Assembly: GCF_004357995.1 (NCBI RefSeq)
Contig: NZ_SMTK01000003.1
Coordinates: 248,001-312,000 of the forward strand
Length of the DNA: 64,000 nt
Source: Arthrobacter crusticola
GTDB taxonomy: Bacteria > Actinomycetota > Actinomycetes > Actinomycetales > Micrococcaceae
Direction of reading: 5' to 3'
The notes under the pieces were generated by a model, which saw only the letters and a program-made list of their open reading frames with translations, was not told the origin of the DNA and made no database searches. Within the stretch, counting starts at the first letter, position 1. Each line of letters begins with the position of its first letter. Both the position numbers and the translations under genes were made by a program. Of this stretch, positions 1 through 7,815 are shown in pieces.

Positions 1-478
1 GGGTGTCCGACATGATGGCGGCGTCGTAGCCGAGACCGGCCATGACGAGGAAGACGTGGGCCTTCTGCGCGCGGTCCACCGTGACGTGCACGACGTCGAT
101 CCTCCGCTCGGTCCCGTGGAAGGCCGTATCGACGGCCTCCTCCGGGTTGTCCACGGCAATATCGAGGTTCCTCGCCAGCAGGTTGCCCGTGCCCAGCGGC
201 ACCAGGGCCATCGCGGTCCCGGTGCCCGACAGTTCCTCGGCCACGCACCGCACGGTGCCGTCGCCGCCGGCGGCGATGACGACATCGACCCCGGCGCGCA
301 GCGCCTCCTGCGCCTGCCCGTGGCCCGGGTCCTCCACCGTGGTCTCGAGCACCAGGGGCGCCTCCCAGCCCTCCTCGGACGAAACCCGCTCCACAATCTC
401 CCGGGCGTCCGCTCCGGTGTTCTTGATCGGATTGAGGATCAACGCGGCCCGCTTGCCGGCACGGTCGGTGGTCGTCAT
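1..478 (-). CDS. Diacylglycerol kinase family lipid kinase (5' part; runs off the window)
   Basis: Reading leftwards from ATG at 476-478 gives an open frame to base 1, starting MTTTDRAGKRAALILNP. The GGDGT nucleotide-binding signature lies at residues 71-75 and PLGTGN follows near residue 95, both typical of the DagK/YegS/sphingosine kinase fold. Members phosphorylate diacylglycerol or related lipids at the membrane. An AAAGGA Shine-Dalgarno sequence sits 5 nt upstream of the ATG. About 159 residues are visible of the usual 300 or so, so the C-terminal domain that would help identify the lipid is missing. Divergent from the SGNH hydrolase. The family call is secure; the substrate is not. Confidence 0.9.
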   Translation of the reverse strand, partial: MTTTDRAGKRAALILNPIKNTGADAREIVERVSSEEGWEAPLVLETTVEDPGHGQAQEALRAGVDVVIAAGGDGTVRCVAEELSGTGTAMALVPLGTGNLLARNLDIAVDNPEEAVDTAFHGTERRIDVVHVTVDRAQKAHVFLVMAGLGYDAAIMSDT

Positions 479-576
479 GGATTCCTTTCCAGTCGCCTGT
501 CGGGGCCCGCCTGTCACGGGTTGGCACGAGCCTACCCGGGCTGTGCCGCCGTTGGCAGACGAGGTAGCCTTTGCTG

Positions 577-1362
577 ATGGATTTTTCCCAGCGGTATGTT
601 GCACTCGGCGATTCCTTCACCGAAGGTGTCGGCGACCCGGACCCCGGCAGCCCCAACGGCGTGCGCGGCTGGGCCGATCGAGTCGCACAGCAGCTCATCC
701 TGGCCGACAGCTCCTGGGGTTACGCCAACCTCGCCATCCGGGGCAAGCGGATGCGCCAGATCCTCGAGGAGCAGATCGACGCCGCCGTACTGCTGCAGCC
801 GACCCTCGTGACCATCTACGCAGGCGCCAATGACATCCTGCGCCCGCGCGTCGACATCGATGCGCTGATGGAGCACTACGACGCCGGAATCGCCCGGCTC
901 GCCGCCACCGGCGCGGCGGTCGTCGTCTTCACCGGATTCGACTCCTCCGGCTCGGCCGTCTTCGCCACAACCCGCGGCCGCACCGCCGTCTACAACGAGC
1001 TGCTCCGCGAGATCGCCGACCACCGCGGCGCCGACATCGTCGACTACTGGCGGATGCGCGAATTCCGGAACTGGTCCTACTGGGACACCGACCGGATGCA
1101 CATGGCCACCGCGGGCCACCTGCTCATGGCCCGGAAGGTCCTCGAAACCCTTAAGGCCTCCCACAGCATCGACCTCCCCGAGCTCGACGCCCGGCCCGCG
1201 CTGACCCGGCTCAACCAGCTCCGGGCCGACGCCCAGTGGGCACGCGACTACCTCTCCCCGTGGGTGGGGCGGCGGCTGCGGGGTGTCTCCTCGGGCGATG
1301 ACCTCACCGCGAAGTACCCCGCGCTGAGCCAGCCCGACTGGTCCGGAGCCAGCGTCCGGTGA
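577..1362 (+). CDS. SGNH/GDSL-family hydrolase
   Basis: A cytoplasmic-looking esterase/lipase-like protein of 261 residues with no signal peptide. Block I GDSFTEG carries the nucleophile Ser13, the GAND motif is at 83-86, and the catalytic DxxH pair is Asp172/His175 (DRMH). This is a complete SGNH catalytic set. The start is ATG 577 rather than the in-frame TTG at 571: a TAGCCT -10-like hexamer at 565-570 ends exactly 6 nt before the ATG, fitting a leaderless transcript, and the protein then begins MDFSQRYVALGDS as family members do. The native substrate (acyl ester, sugar acetyl group) cannot be read from sequence. Confidence 0.88.
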   Translation: MDFSQRYVALGDSFTEGVGDPDPGSPNGVRGWADRVAQQLILADSSWGYANLAIRGKRMRQILEEQIDAAVLLQPTLVTIYAGANDILRPRVDIDALMEHYDAGIARLAATGAAVVVFTGFDSSGSAVFATTRGRTAVYNELLREIADHRGADIVDYWRMREFRNWSYWDTDRMHMATAGHLLMARKVLETLKASHSIDLPELDARPALTRLNQLRADAQWARDYLSPWVGRRLRGVSSGDDLTAKYPALSQPDWSGASVR

Positions 1363-1424
1363 GCCGGGTTCCGCCCCCGGCTGCGGGAACAGGTCCGCTC
1401 CCCGGCATGTGTCAGGATAGGCCC

Positions 1425-1916
1425 ATGGCATCGCCCCGATGGCTCACGCCCGACGAACGCCGGGCGTGGCTCGCGCTGTACGCTGTTTCGACGCTGCTGC
1501 CCGGAACCCTTGACGCCCACCTGTTCCGCGAGGCACGCATCACCCTGTTCGACTACCACGTACTGGCGATGCTCTCCGAGTCCGAGGACTTGAGCCTTCC
1601 GATGAGCGAGCTCGCCGCCCGCTCCAACGCTTCGCTGTCCCGCCTCAGCCATGTGGCCAAGAAGCTGGAGGCGCGCGGCTGGCTCTCGCGCAGCCCCTCG
1701 ACCTACGACGGAAGGGTCACCACCGCGGTCCTGACCGGGGAGGGTATGGATGCCGTCCAGCGCCTGGCGGTAGAGCACGTCGACAAGGTGCGCGAGCTGG
1801 TCTTCGAGTCCCTGGACAGGCGCGACACCGCCGACCTTGAGCGGGTGGGGCGGAAAATCCTCGCCGCCATCCAGGCCGACCACTGGATTCTCGGCGAGGA
1901 CGGGCGCACCGAATGA
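1425..1916 (+). CDS. MarR-family transcriptional regulator
   Basis: A 163-residue winged-helix regulator. The recognition helix region reads LPMSELAARSNASLSRLSHVAKKLEARGWLSRS followed by a DGR wing motif (written here only to locate it, residues about 55-90), which is characteristic of MarR proteins that bind palindromes as dimers. I chose ATG 1425 over the upstream GTG 1359 because the longer form adds a Pro/Gly-rich tail unlike the family and because CAGGAT ends 6 nt before this ATG (AGGA in the same place could instead act as a ribosome-binding site). Its target is unknown; it is not in an obvious operon. Confidence 0.85.
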   Translation: MASPRWLTPDERRAWLALYAVSTLLPGTLDAHLFREARITLFDYHVLAMLSESEDLSLPMSELAARSNASLSRLSHVAKKLEARGWLSRSPSTYDGRVTTAVLTGEGMDAVQRLAVEHVDKVRELVFESLDRRDTADLERVGRKILAAIQADHWILGEDGRTE

Positions 1917-2272
1917 CTCCTCCGGGAGGGCGGGCACGCCCGGGCCCCGGGACGCGCACAGCAGGAAAACGACTCCGCCTTCCGGTTTGGCGCTGAGCCG
2001 GACGGCACGTAGTATGGTATGGCGTTTGGTTGAGTCGCTCCCGCCCCGGCGGAAGGGACACAGCTACCCGTAACCACCTGGAATATTAGGCCGCCGCCGG
2101 GACATCGACCCGCGGCGCCGAATCTTCACCGTCTTCCCCGCGGCGAGGCGCCTCGGCAGGTTCTCACCCTGCCAGGTCCACCTCCGGAAAGCTGCAGTAA
2201 TAACGGTGTCATTACTGGTGGCGGGACGCTTCACAAGTGATTCCGTCACGATCATCTAACTGGAGGAGAGTT
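1917..2272. other. Intergenic region: MarR 3' end and rpmB leader
   Basis: No convincing gene in 356 bases. A promoter-like pair TTGGCG (1987-1992) and TAGTAT (2010-2015) with a 17-nt spacer would give a leader of about 250 nt. A long palindrome at 2195-2217 is listed separately. A GGAGGAGAG ribosome-binding site precedes rpmB. The intervening 2020-2190 stretch is GC-rich and I recognise no riboswitch in it. Confidence 0.5.
2195..2217. promoter_or_regulatory. 23-bp palindromic operator candidate upstream of rpmB (possible Zur box)
   Basis: CAGTAAT (2195-2201) and ATTACTG (2211-2217) are perfect inverted arms; one mismatch inward, AC/GT extends the pairing so that 18 of 20 arm positions pair around a 3-nt centre. 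It lies 56 bp upstream of rpmB and overlaps a TAATAA sequence that could be a -10 element. The downstream operon encodes cysteine-poor ribosomal proteins, which in other actinobacteria are repressed by Zur through palindromes of similar size; that link is inference. Confidence 0.5.
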
Positions 2273-2509
2273 ATGGCAGCCCACTGCCAAGTGACCGGAG
2301 CCGAGCCCGGCTTTGGACACAGCATTTCGCACTCGCACCGCCGCACGAAGCGCCGGTTCGACCCGAACATTCAGAAGAAGCGCTACTGGGTTCCGTCCCT
2401 GCGCCGCAATGTCACGCTGCAGGTTTCTGCGCGCGGCATCAAGACCATTGACGTGCGGGGCATTGACGCCGTCGTCGCCGAGATCCAGGCGAGGGGAGTG
2501 AAGCTCTAA
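2273..2509 (+). CDS. rpmB: 50S ribosomal protein L28, C-minus (zinc-independent) form
   Basis: A 78-residue L28 protein beginning [15 protein letters not shown] and ending IQARGVKL, normal length for the family. Only one cysteine is present (Cys5), so the two CxxC pairs that hold zinc in C-plus L28 are missing. The start is fixed by GGAGGAGAG a few bases upstream. The stop codon TAA overlaps the ATG of rpmG by one base, so the two are translationally coupled. It is first of the rpmB-rpmG-rpsN operon. Whether a second, zinc-binding L28 exists elsewhere in the genome cannot be seen here. Confidence 0.95.
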   Translation: MAAHCQVTGAEPGFGHSISHSHRRTKRRFDPNIQKKRYWVPSLRRNVTLQVSARGIKTIDVRGIDAVVAEIQARGVKL

Positions 2510-2676
2510 TGGCAAAGGATAAGGACGTACGTCCCATCATTAAGCTGAAGTCCACCGCCGGAACCGGTTACACCTACGTGACCCGGAAGAACCGACGTAA
2601 TGATCCCGACCGCATGGTCCTGATGAAGTACGACCCCAAGATCCGCAAGCACGTCGAATTCCGAGAGGAGCGCTAA
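2509..2676 (+). CDS. rpmG: 50S ribosomal protein L33, C-minus form
   Basis: A 55-residue protein, [20 protein letters not shown] through KHVEFREER, matching L33 over its full length ([16 protein letters not shown] is the conserved centre). It has no cysteine at all, so it is the zinc-independent type. The ATG overlaps the rpmB stop as TAATG, with GAGGGGAG about 9 nt upstream. It is followed after 3 nt by rpsN. It is a small gene, easily missed by a length cutoff. Confidence 0.95.
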   Translation: MAKDKDVRPIIKLKSTAGTGYTYVTRKNRRNDPDRMVLMKYDPKIRKHVEFREER

Positions 2677-2679
2677 AGA

Positions 2680-2985
2680 ATGGCAAAGAAGTCAAAGATT
2701 GCCCGCAACGAGCAGCGCAAGCTGATCGTTGAGCGCTACGCTGCAAAGCGCCTCGAGCTCAAGAAGACCCTTGTCGACGAAAACGCGTCGGATGACGCCC
2801 GCGAAGCCGCACGCCTCGGCCTGCAGAAGCTTCCGCGCAACGCTTCCCCCGTGCGCCTCCGCAACCGCGACCAGATCGACGGCCGCCCCCGCGGAACGCT
2901 CCAGAAGTTCGGCATCTCGCGTGTGCGTTTCCGCGACATGGCCCACCGCGGCGAACTGCCCGGTGTGACCAAGTCCAGCTGGTAA
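2680..2985 (+). CDS. rpsN: 30S ribosomal protein S14, C-minus form
   Basis: A 101-residue S14 of the long, cysteine-free type ([13 protein letters not shown]... ending GVTKSSW). The zinc-binding S14 type is about 61 residues with CxxC pairs, which are absent here. The conserved C-terminal [18 protein letters not shown] block is present. It is third and last in the operon, 3 nt after rpmG, and followed by a strong hairpin. The gene set is the one commonly placed under zinc control in actinobacteria. Confidence 0.95.
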   Translation: MAKKSKIARNEQRKLIVERYAAKRLELKKTLVDENASDDAREAARLGLQKLPRNASPVRLRNRDQIDGRPRGTLQKFGISRVRFRDMAHRGELPGVTKSSW

Positions 2986-3001
2986 CCAGCACACAGCATC
3001 A

Positions 3002-3043
3002 GCAGGAGAAGCCGGCGGCCCTCGGGCCGCCGGCTTCTCCTGC
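3002..3043 (+). terminator. Hairpin terminator after rpsN
   Basis: A perfect 19-bp inverted repeat (3002-3020 with 3025-3043) around a 4-nt loop CTCG, 16 nt past the rpsN stop. The stem core is AGAAGCCGGCGGCC. There is no clean U-tract, which is usual for high-GC actinobacterial terminators. Confidence 0.75.
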
Positions 3044-3277
3044 GTTCGGGCCCGGGATTCCGGGAAGGGCCTCCCGCAGGGGCCGGGCGCCCTGGGGACG
3101 GCCCCACGGGTCCGCGCAGGGGCCTTTCGGGCCCGGATGGCCCCTAATTGCCCCCGATAAAGGCGCAGGAGCGGCGCAGTTCCGGGTTTTTTCCGCCCAA
3201 GCTGGTAAGTTTTCCGACAGGGGCTTTCCGAATACCCCGAAAGCTCGTTTCAATAACCATGTCCAGGAGGACCTAAA

Positions 3278-3556
3278 TTGGCTAAAAACCGTAGTGAACT
3301 TGTTGCCGAGGTAGCTGCCAAGGCTGACACCAGCCAGGCTGCAGTCAACAGCGTGCTTGACGCCCTGTTCGACGTCTTCGCAGAGTCCGTTGCCAAGGAC
3401 GAGAAGATCAGCATCCCGGGCTGGCTCGCCGTCGAGCGCACGAGCCGCGCCGCCCGCACCGGCCGCAACCCCCAGACCGGCGAAACCATCCAGATTGCCG
3501 CCGGCCACGGCGTGAAGCTGACCGCGGGTTCGAAGCTGAAGGCCTCCGCCAAGTAG
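3278..3556 (+). CDS. HU-family DNA-binding protein
   Basis: A 92-residue nucleoid protein of normal HU length. The N-terminal helices run MAKNRSELVAEVAAKAD; the DNA-binding arm contains RTGRNPQTGETIQI, the HU signature. It lacks the long Lys/Ala-rich tail found in mycobacterial HupB and some actinobacterial HU proteins. The start is TTG at 3278-3280, decided by AGGAGG at 3265-3270 with a 7-nt spacer; no ATG or GTG fits. It stands alone with a long GC-rich leader from the previous operon and a terminator behind it. TTG may hold down translation of this abundant protein, or simply be tolerated with the strong ribosome-binding site. Confidence 0.95.
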   Translation: MAKNRSELVAEVAAKADTSQAAVNSVLDALFDVFAESVAKDEKISIPGWLAVERTSRAARTGRNPQTGETIQIAAGHGVKLTAGSKLKASAK

Positions 3557-3570
3557 TCTCCGCAGGATTC

Positions 3571-3610
3571 AGGACCGCTGCCGACCACCGGCAGCGGTCC
3601 TTTCCGTTTT
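3571..3610 (+). terminator. Rho-independent terminator after the HU gene
   Basis: AGGACCGCTGCCG (3571-3583) pairs perfectly with 3589-3601 around ACCAC and is followed by a T-rich run TTCCGTTTT to 3610. It is the clearest intrinsic terminator in the window. Confidence 0.9.
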
Positions 3611-3652
3611 AACCGGGCCCGCGATTGGCCCTTGTTCTACCGGGGGTAGACA

Positions 3653-5806
3653 ATGGAACACGTGTCAACACTTGCGAAGGGCCCCCGGAAGAGCGCGGAG
3701 CGCACGGAGAGCGGGACCGGCCCGGGCTTCCTTGCGGCGGCCGGAGTCCTCGTCGTCCTGGCCCTGCTGGCCGCGCTGCTGTTCTCCGGTGCCGCCGCCT
3801 CCCGCTCACTGGGCGACCCCGGCGCGCTGACCCGTTGGGGACTGCCCTTCGCCAAGGCGGCGAACAACCTCGGAGCCGCCGGAACCATCGGCGCCCTCGT
3901 CTTCGCCGTCGTGATCCTGCCCCGGACCCTCGGCGGGGGCCGTCCCGGCCGCACCGACTCCGCCCGGGCCGAACACCCCGCCTTCACCCGGGCCCTGGCA
4001 CTCGCCTCGGCCGCGGCGGTGCTGTGGACCCTCGGTGCCCTCGGGGTGCTCGTGTTCACCTACTCCGACGCCGCAGGGCTCCCGCTGAGCTCCGGAGAGA
4101 CCTTCACCCAGGGCCTTGGCTCCTTCATCACCGACTTCGCGGCCGGCCGGGCCTGGACCATCACCACCATTGTCGCCGCGGTGGTGGCAACGCTGACCTT
4201 CGGCGTCCGCTCCTCCGCCGGGCTCGGGGTGGCCGCCGTCCTGGCGCTGCTCGGGCTGCTTCCGGCGGCGCTCGTGGGACACGCGGCCAGCGGCGACGAC
4301 CACAACGCGGCCGTCAACTCCATCGCCCTGCACCTCGTGGGGGTGTGCTTGTGGTTCGGAGGCATCATCGTCCTTGCCGTCGTCGGCGGGCGCCTCGGCG
4401 GCTCCACCCTGCCGGTCCTCAAGCGGTTCTCGGCGCTGGCCGGGTTCGCCTTCGCCCTGGTGTTCCTCTCCGGGATCGTCAACGCCAGCCTGCGCATCAC
4501 CGAACTGTCCCAGCTGAGCTCGCAGTGGGGGCTGCTCGTCACCTTCAAGGCCGTCGCCACGCTCCTGCTCGGCGGCATCGGCTGGATGCACCGGCAGTGG
4601 GTCATCCCGCAGCTCGAGGACCGGACGGGTTCGGGGGGCTCCCGGCTGAGCGCACGCCGGGTCCTGTGGCAGCTGGTCACCGTCGAACTGCTCATCATGG
4701 CTGCGGTGTCCGGCGTGGCCGCGGCCCTGGGCCGGACCGCCCCGCCCCGCGGCGAGGAACTTGAGCCTAACGCCTCACCGGCGCGCATCCTCACCGGCTA
4801 CGACCTGCCGCCCGCCCCGACGGTGGCCCGCTGGTTCACCGAGTGGAGGCCGGACTGGCTGTGGATCGCCGTCGTCCTCACCCTCGCCACGGCCTACGTC
4901 CTCGGGATGGCAAAGCTGCGCCGCCGCGGGGACCGGTGGTCCGCGCTGCGGCTCGCCTGCTGGCTGACGGGCCTTCTCCTCCTGACCTACTTCACCTCCG
5001 GCGCGCCGGCGGTCTACGGCATGGTGCTCTTCAGCGCCCACATGGTCGACCACATGGCCCTGACCATGGTGGTTCCGCTGTTCCTCGTGCTCGGGTCGCC
5101 GGTTACCCTGGCCCTGAAGGCCCTGACCCCGCGCGGGGACGGCAGCCGGGGCATCCGGGAGTGGATCCTCGTCCTGATCCACTCACGCTTCTCGCAGCTG
5201 ATCACCCACCCGCTGTTCGCCGCGGCGAACTTCGCCGGATCGATTGTGATCTTCTATTACTCGCCGCTGTTCGGATTCGCCCTGCGCGAGCACGTCGGCC
5301 ATGAGCTGATGATCACCCACTTCCTCATCACCGGGTACATCTTCGTCCTGACGATGGTGGGTACCGACCCCCTGCCCCGGCGGGCGCCCTTCCCGCTGCG
5401 CCTGCTGCTCCTGTTCGCCACGATGGCCTTCCACGCCTTCTTCGGCGTCGCGCTCACGGGCTCGGACTCGCTGCTCCAAGCGTCGTGGTTCGGCAGCATG
5501 GGCCGGGACTGGGGCCCCTCCGCCCTCGAGGACCAGGCGATCGGCGGCGCGGTGACCTGGGGCATCGGGGAGGTGCCGACGCTGCTGCTGGCCATCGGCG
5601 TGGCGATCATGTGGTCACGGACCGATGCGCGCGACACCCGGCGCAAGGACCGGGCGGCCGACCGGAATAACGACGCCGACCTCGCCGCTTATAACAGTAT
5701 GTTCGCCGACCTCGCGGCGCGCGATAATGGCGGCCGTGCCGCCGGCACCCCCACTCCGACCTCGCACAGCCCCGCATCCCGACCGACGCCAGGAGCCTCT
5801 GAATGA
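3653..5806 (+). CDS. CopD/CtaG fusion: copper transport and cytochrome c oxidase assembly membrane protein
   Basis: A 717-residue polytopic membrane protein. An N-terminal region with several membrane spans and a CopD-like segment (about residues 190-330, with the repeated GxxxW/HLxGVCLWFGG pattern) is joined to a CtaG_Cox11-type domain (about residues 395-660: FSAHMVDHMALTMVVPLFLVLGSP, then further histidine-bearing helices with GHELMITHF). CopD domains import copper and CtaG-type proteins help insert copper into cytochrome c oxidase, so the fusion probably handles both at the plasma membrane. The tail after about residue 670 is polar. The stop overlaps the next start as ATGA, coupling it to the thioredoxin-NHL protein. 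This fusion is a known actinobacterial arrangement. Confidence 0.9.
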   Translation: MEHVSTLAKGPRKSAERTESGTGPGFLAAAGVLVVLALLAALLFSGAAASRSLGDPGALTRWGLPFAKAANNLGAAGTIGALVFAVVILPRTLGGGRPGRTDSARAEHPAFTRALALASAAAVLWTLGALGVLVFTYSDAAGLPLSSGETFTQGLGSFITDFAAGRAWTITTIVAAVVATLTFGVRSSAGLGVAAVLALLGLLPAALVGHAASGDDHNAAVNSIALHLVGVCLWFGGIIVLAVVGGRLGGSTLPVLKRFSALAGFAFALVFLSGIVNASLRITELSQLSSQWGLLVTFKAVATLLLGGIGWMHRQWVIPQLEDRTGSGGSRLSARRVLWQLVTVELLIMAAVSGVAAALGRTAPPRGEELEPNASPARILTGYDLPPAPTVARWFTEWRPDWLWIAVVLTLATAYVLGMAKLRRRGDRWSALRLACWLTGLLLLTYFTSGAPAVYGMVLFSAHMVDHMALTMVVPLFLVLGSPVTLALKALTPRGDGSRGIREWILVLIHSRFSQLITHPLFAAANFAGSIVIFYYSPLFGFALREHVGHELMITHFLITGYIFVLTMVGTDPLPRRAPFPLRLLLLFATMAFHAFFGVALTGSDSLLQASWFGSMGRDWGPSALEDQAIGGAVTWGIGEVPTLLLAIGVAIMWSRTDARDTRRKDRAADRNNDADLAAYNSMFADLAARDNGGRAAGTPTPTSHSPASRPTPGASE

Positions 5807-7776
5807 CCGAAACCTCGATCCGTACCTCCTACCGCGTGCGGGCCTCGGAACTGGCCGGCCGCAACTGGCTCAACACCGGAGGCAGGCAGCTGCGCCTTGA
5901 GGACCTGCGCGGCAAGATCGTCCTGCTCGACTTCTGGACCTTCTGCTGCATCAACTGCCTTCACGTCATCGACGAGCTGCGGCCCCTCGAGGAGCGCTAC
6001 TCCGACGTCCTCGTCACGGTCGGCGTGCACTCCCCGAAATTCGAGCATGAGGCCGACCCGGTGGCACTGGCCGCGGCCGTTGAGCGCTACGACATCCACC
6101 ATCCGATCCTCGACGACCCGGACCTGCTCACCTGGCAGGCCTACACGGCCCGCGCCTGGCCCACCCTCGTCGTGATCGACCCCGAGGGTTACATCGTCGC
6201 CCACCTCTCCGGTGAGGGGCACGCGGCGGGCCTCGACTCGCTCGTCAGTGAACTCGTCGAAGAACACACGGCCAAGGGCACCCTTCACCGCGGCGACGGG
6301 CCCTACGTGCCCGCCGAAAGCACCGCCGGTACCCTGAAATTCCCGGGCAAGCTCCTGCCCCTGCCCGCCAGCGGGACCTACCTCGCCGCGGACACCGGGC
6401 ACCACCGCCTCGTCGAACTCGAAGCGGACCTCACGACGGTGCGCCGCGTCATCGGCGCCGGCACCCGGGGCGCCGCCGACGGCGACGCCGACACCGCCCA
6501 GTTCAACGAACCGCAGGGCCTGGCCCTCCTGCCCCTGGACGCTGCGGAGCGCGCCGGCTACGACGTGGTCGTCGCCGATACCGTCAACCACCGCCTCCGC
6601 GGTGTCTCCCTCAGCGACGGGACGGTCCGCACCCTGGCCGGGAACGGCGTGCAGCGGCTCCTCGACTCCGGAAACCACACCAAGCCGGGCCCGGAGCACG
6701 CGGCGGCCGAAGCGGACCATGACGACACGCCGCGGCTGCTCGACGCCCACCTCGGCACGGACGCCCTGAACATCTCCCTGTCCTCCCCCTGGGACGTCGT
6801 TTACTCCAGCGTTCTGGACCGGGTGGTCATCGCGATGGCCGGCACCCACCAGATCTTCACCTTCGACCCGGACACCTCCAGCGTCGACATCCTCGCCGGC
6901 ACCGGCCTCGAAGGCCTGCTCGACGGCGACGGGTCCACTGCCTGGTTTGCCCAGTCCTCCGGGCTGGCCGAGGACCGCGACGGCAACCTGTGGGTGGCCG
7001 ACTCGGAAACCTCCTCCCTGCGCCGGCTGAGCGTCTCGCTGACGGATGGCCGGCCCGGGGTCACGGTCGACACCCCCATCGGCACCGGCCTGTTCGACTT
7101 CGGGTTCCGGGACGGCGACGCCGGCCAGGCCCGCCTCCAGCACCCCCTCGGCGTCACGGCCCTTCCCGACGGCTCGGTGGCCATCGCCGACACCTACAAC
7201 GGTGCCGTGCGCCGGTACGACCCGGCGACCGGGACGGTGTCCACCCTCGCCCGCGGGCTGGCCGAACCGTCCGACGTCGTTCTCGACGCCGCCCCCGACG
7301 GGGGCGAGCCGCTGCTGATCGTGGTCGAGTCCAACAAGCACCAGCTGGTGCGGCTGCCCATCCCCAAGGAGGCCCTGGCCGTCAATGAGGGCGCCTCGCA
7401 GAGCCAGCGCCCCAAGACCGCCGTCTCCAGCGGACCGCTGGCGCTCACCGTCCGCTTCGCCGCGCCCAAGGGGCAGAAGCTCGACGACCGGTGGGGGGAT
7501 CCCTCCCAGCTGAAGATCTCCGCCTCGCCCGAGAACCTCCTGGTGGCCGGGGCCGGAACCTCGGCGGGACTGACCCGGGAACTGCGCTTCTCGGAGGAGG
7601 TCCGCGAAGGGGTGCTCCACATCAGTGCCCGGGCGGCCGCGTGCGACGGCGAACCCGGCGGGACGATCCCGGACCACGCCGCCTGCCACCTCTACCAGCA
7701 GGACTGGGGCATTCCGGTGGTACTCGACGCCGCCGGTGACGCCGAACTGGTGCTGGACCTGCGCGGAGTCAACTGA
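5803..7776 (+). CDS. Thioredoxin-like domain plus NHL-repeat protein
   Basis: 657 residues. Residues about 15-165 form a thioredoxin/TlpA-like domain with the redox motif Cys49-Ile-Asn-Cys52 in FWTFCCINC. Residues about 185-480 hold NHL-type beta-propeller repeats (QFNEPQGLALLP, VADTVNHRLR, QHPLGVTALPDG, IADTYNGAVRRY). A C-terminal beta-rich domain follows. No signal peptide or membrane span is visible, so it is probably cytoplasmic or peripherally held. Overlap with the CopD/CtaG gene (ATGA) suggests a shared job, perhaps thiol redox control for copper-site assembly; that is inference. The family is widespread in actinobacteria but its biochemical role is not established as far as I know. 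Confidence 0.88.
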   Translation: MTETSIRTSYRVRASELAGRNWLNTGGRQLRLEDLRGKIVLLDFWTFCCINCLHVIDELRPLEERYSDVLVTVGVHSPKFEHEADPVALAAAVERYDIHHPILDDPDLLTWQAYTARAWPTLVVIDPEGYIVAHLSGEGHAAGLDSLVSELVEEHTAKGTLHRGDGPYVPAESTAGTLKFPGKLLPLPASGTYLAADTGHHRLVELEADLTTVRRVIGAGTRGAADGDADTAQFNEPQGLALLPLDAAERAGYDVVVADTVNHRLRGVSLSDGTVRTLAGNGVQRLLDSGNHTKPGPEHAAAEADHDDTPRLLDAHLGTDALNISLSSPWDVVYSSVLDRVVIAMAGTHQIFTFDPDTSSVDILAGTGLEGLLDGDGSTAWFAQSSGLAEDRDGNLWVADSETSSLRRLSVSLTDGRPGVTVDTPIGTGLFDFGFRDGDAGQARLQHPLGVTALPDGSVAIADTYNGAVRRYDPATGTVSTLARGLAEPSDVVLDAAPDGGEPLLIVVESNKHQLVRLPIPKEALAVNEGASQSQRPKTAVSSGPLALTVRFAAPKGQKLDDRWGDPSQLKISASPENLLVAGAGTSAGLTRELRFSEEVREGVLHISARAAACDGEPGGTIPDHAACHLYQQDWGIPVVLDAAGDAELVLDLRGVN

Positions 7777-7781
7777 GCGCA

Positions 7782-7814
7782 GCCGCCGGCGGGCCCTGTC
7801 GGCCCGGCGGCGGC
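7782..7814. terminator. Bidirectional hairpin between convergent genes
   Basis: GCCGCC...GGGCC (7782-7795) folds on GGCCC...GGCGGC (7801-7814) with one internal mismatch and loop CTGTC. It sits exactly between the NHL gene stop and the stop of the leftward gene. Confidence 0.65.
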
Positions 7815-7815
7815 C

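Noticed and set aside
571-573. TTG start for the SGNH hydrolase
   Set aside because: TAGCCT is exactly 6 nt before ATG 577, giving a leaderless start and the usual family N-terminus.
5689-7689. A 666-codon reverse frame over the NHL gene
   Set aside because: Shadow: no domain, Val/Gly/Arg-rich; the forward gene overlaps CtaG by ATGA.
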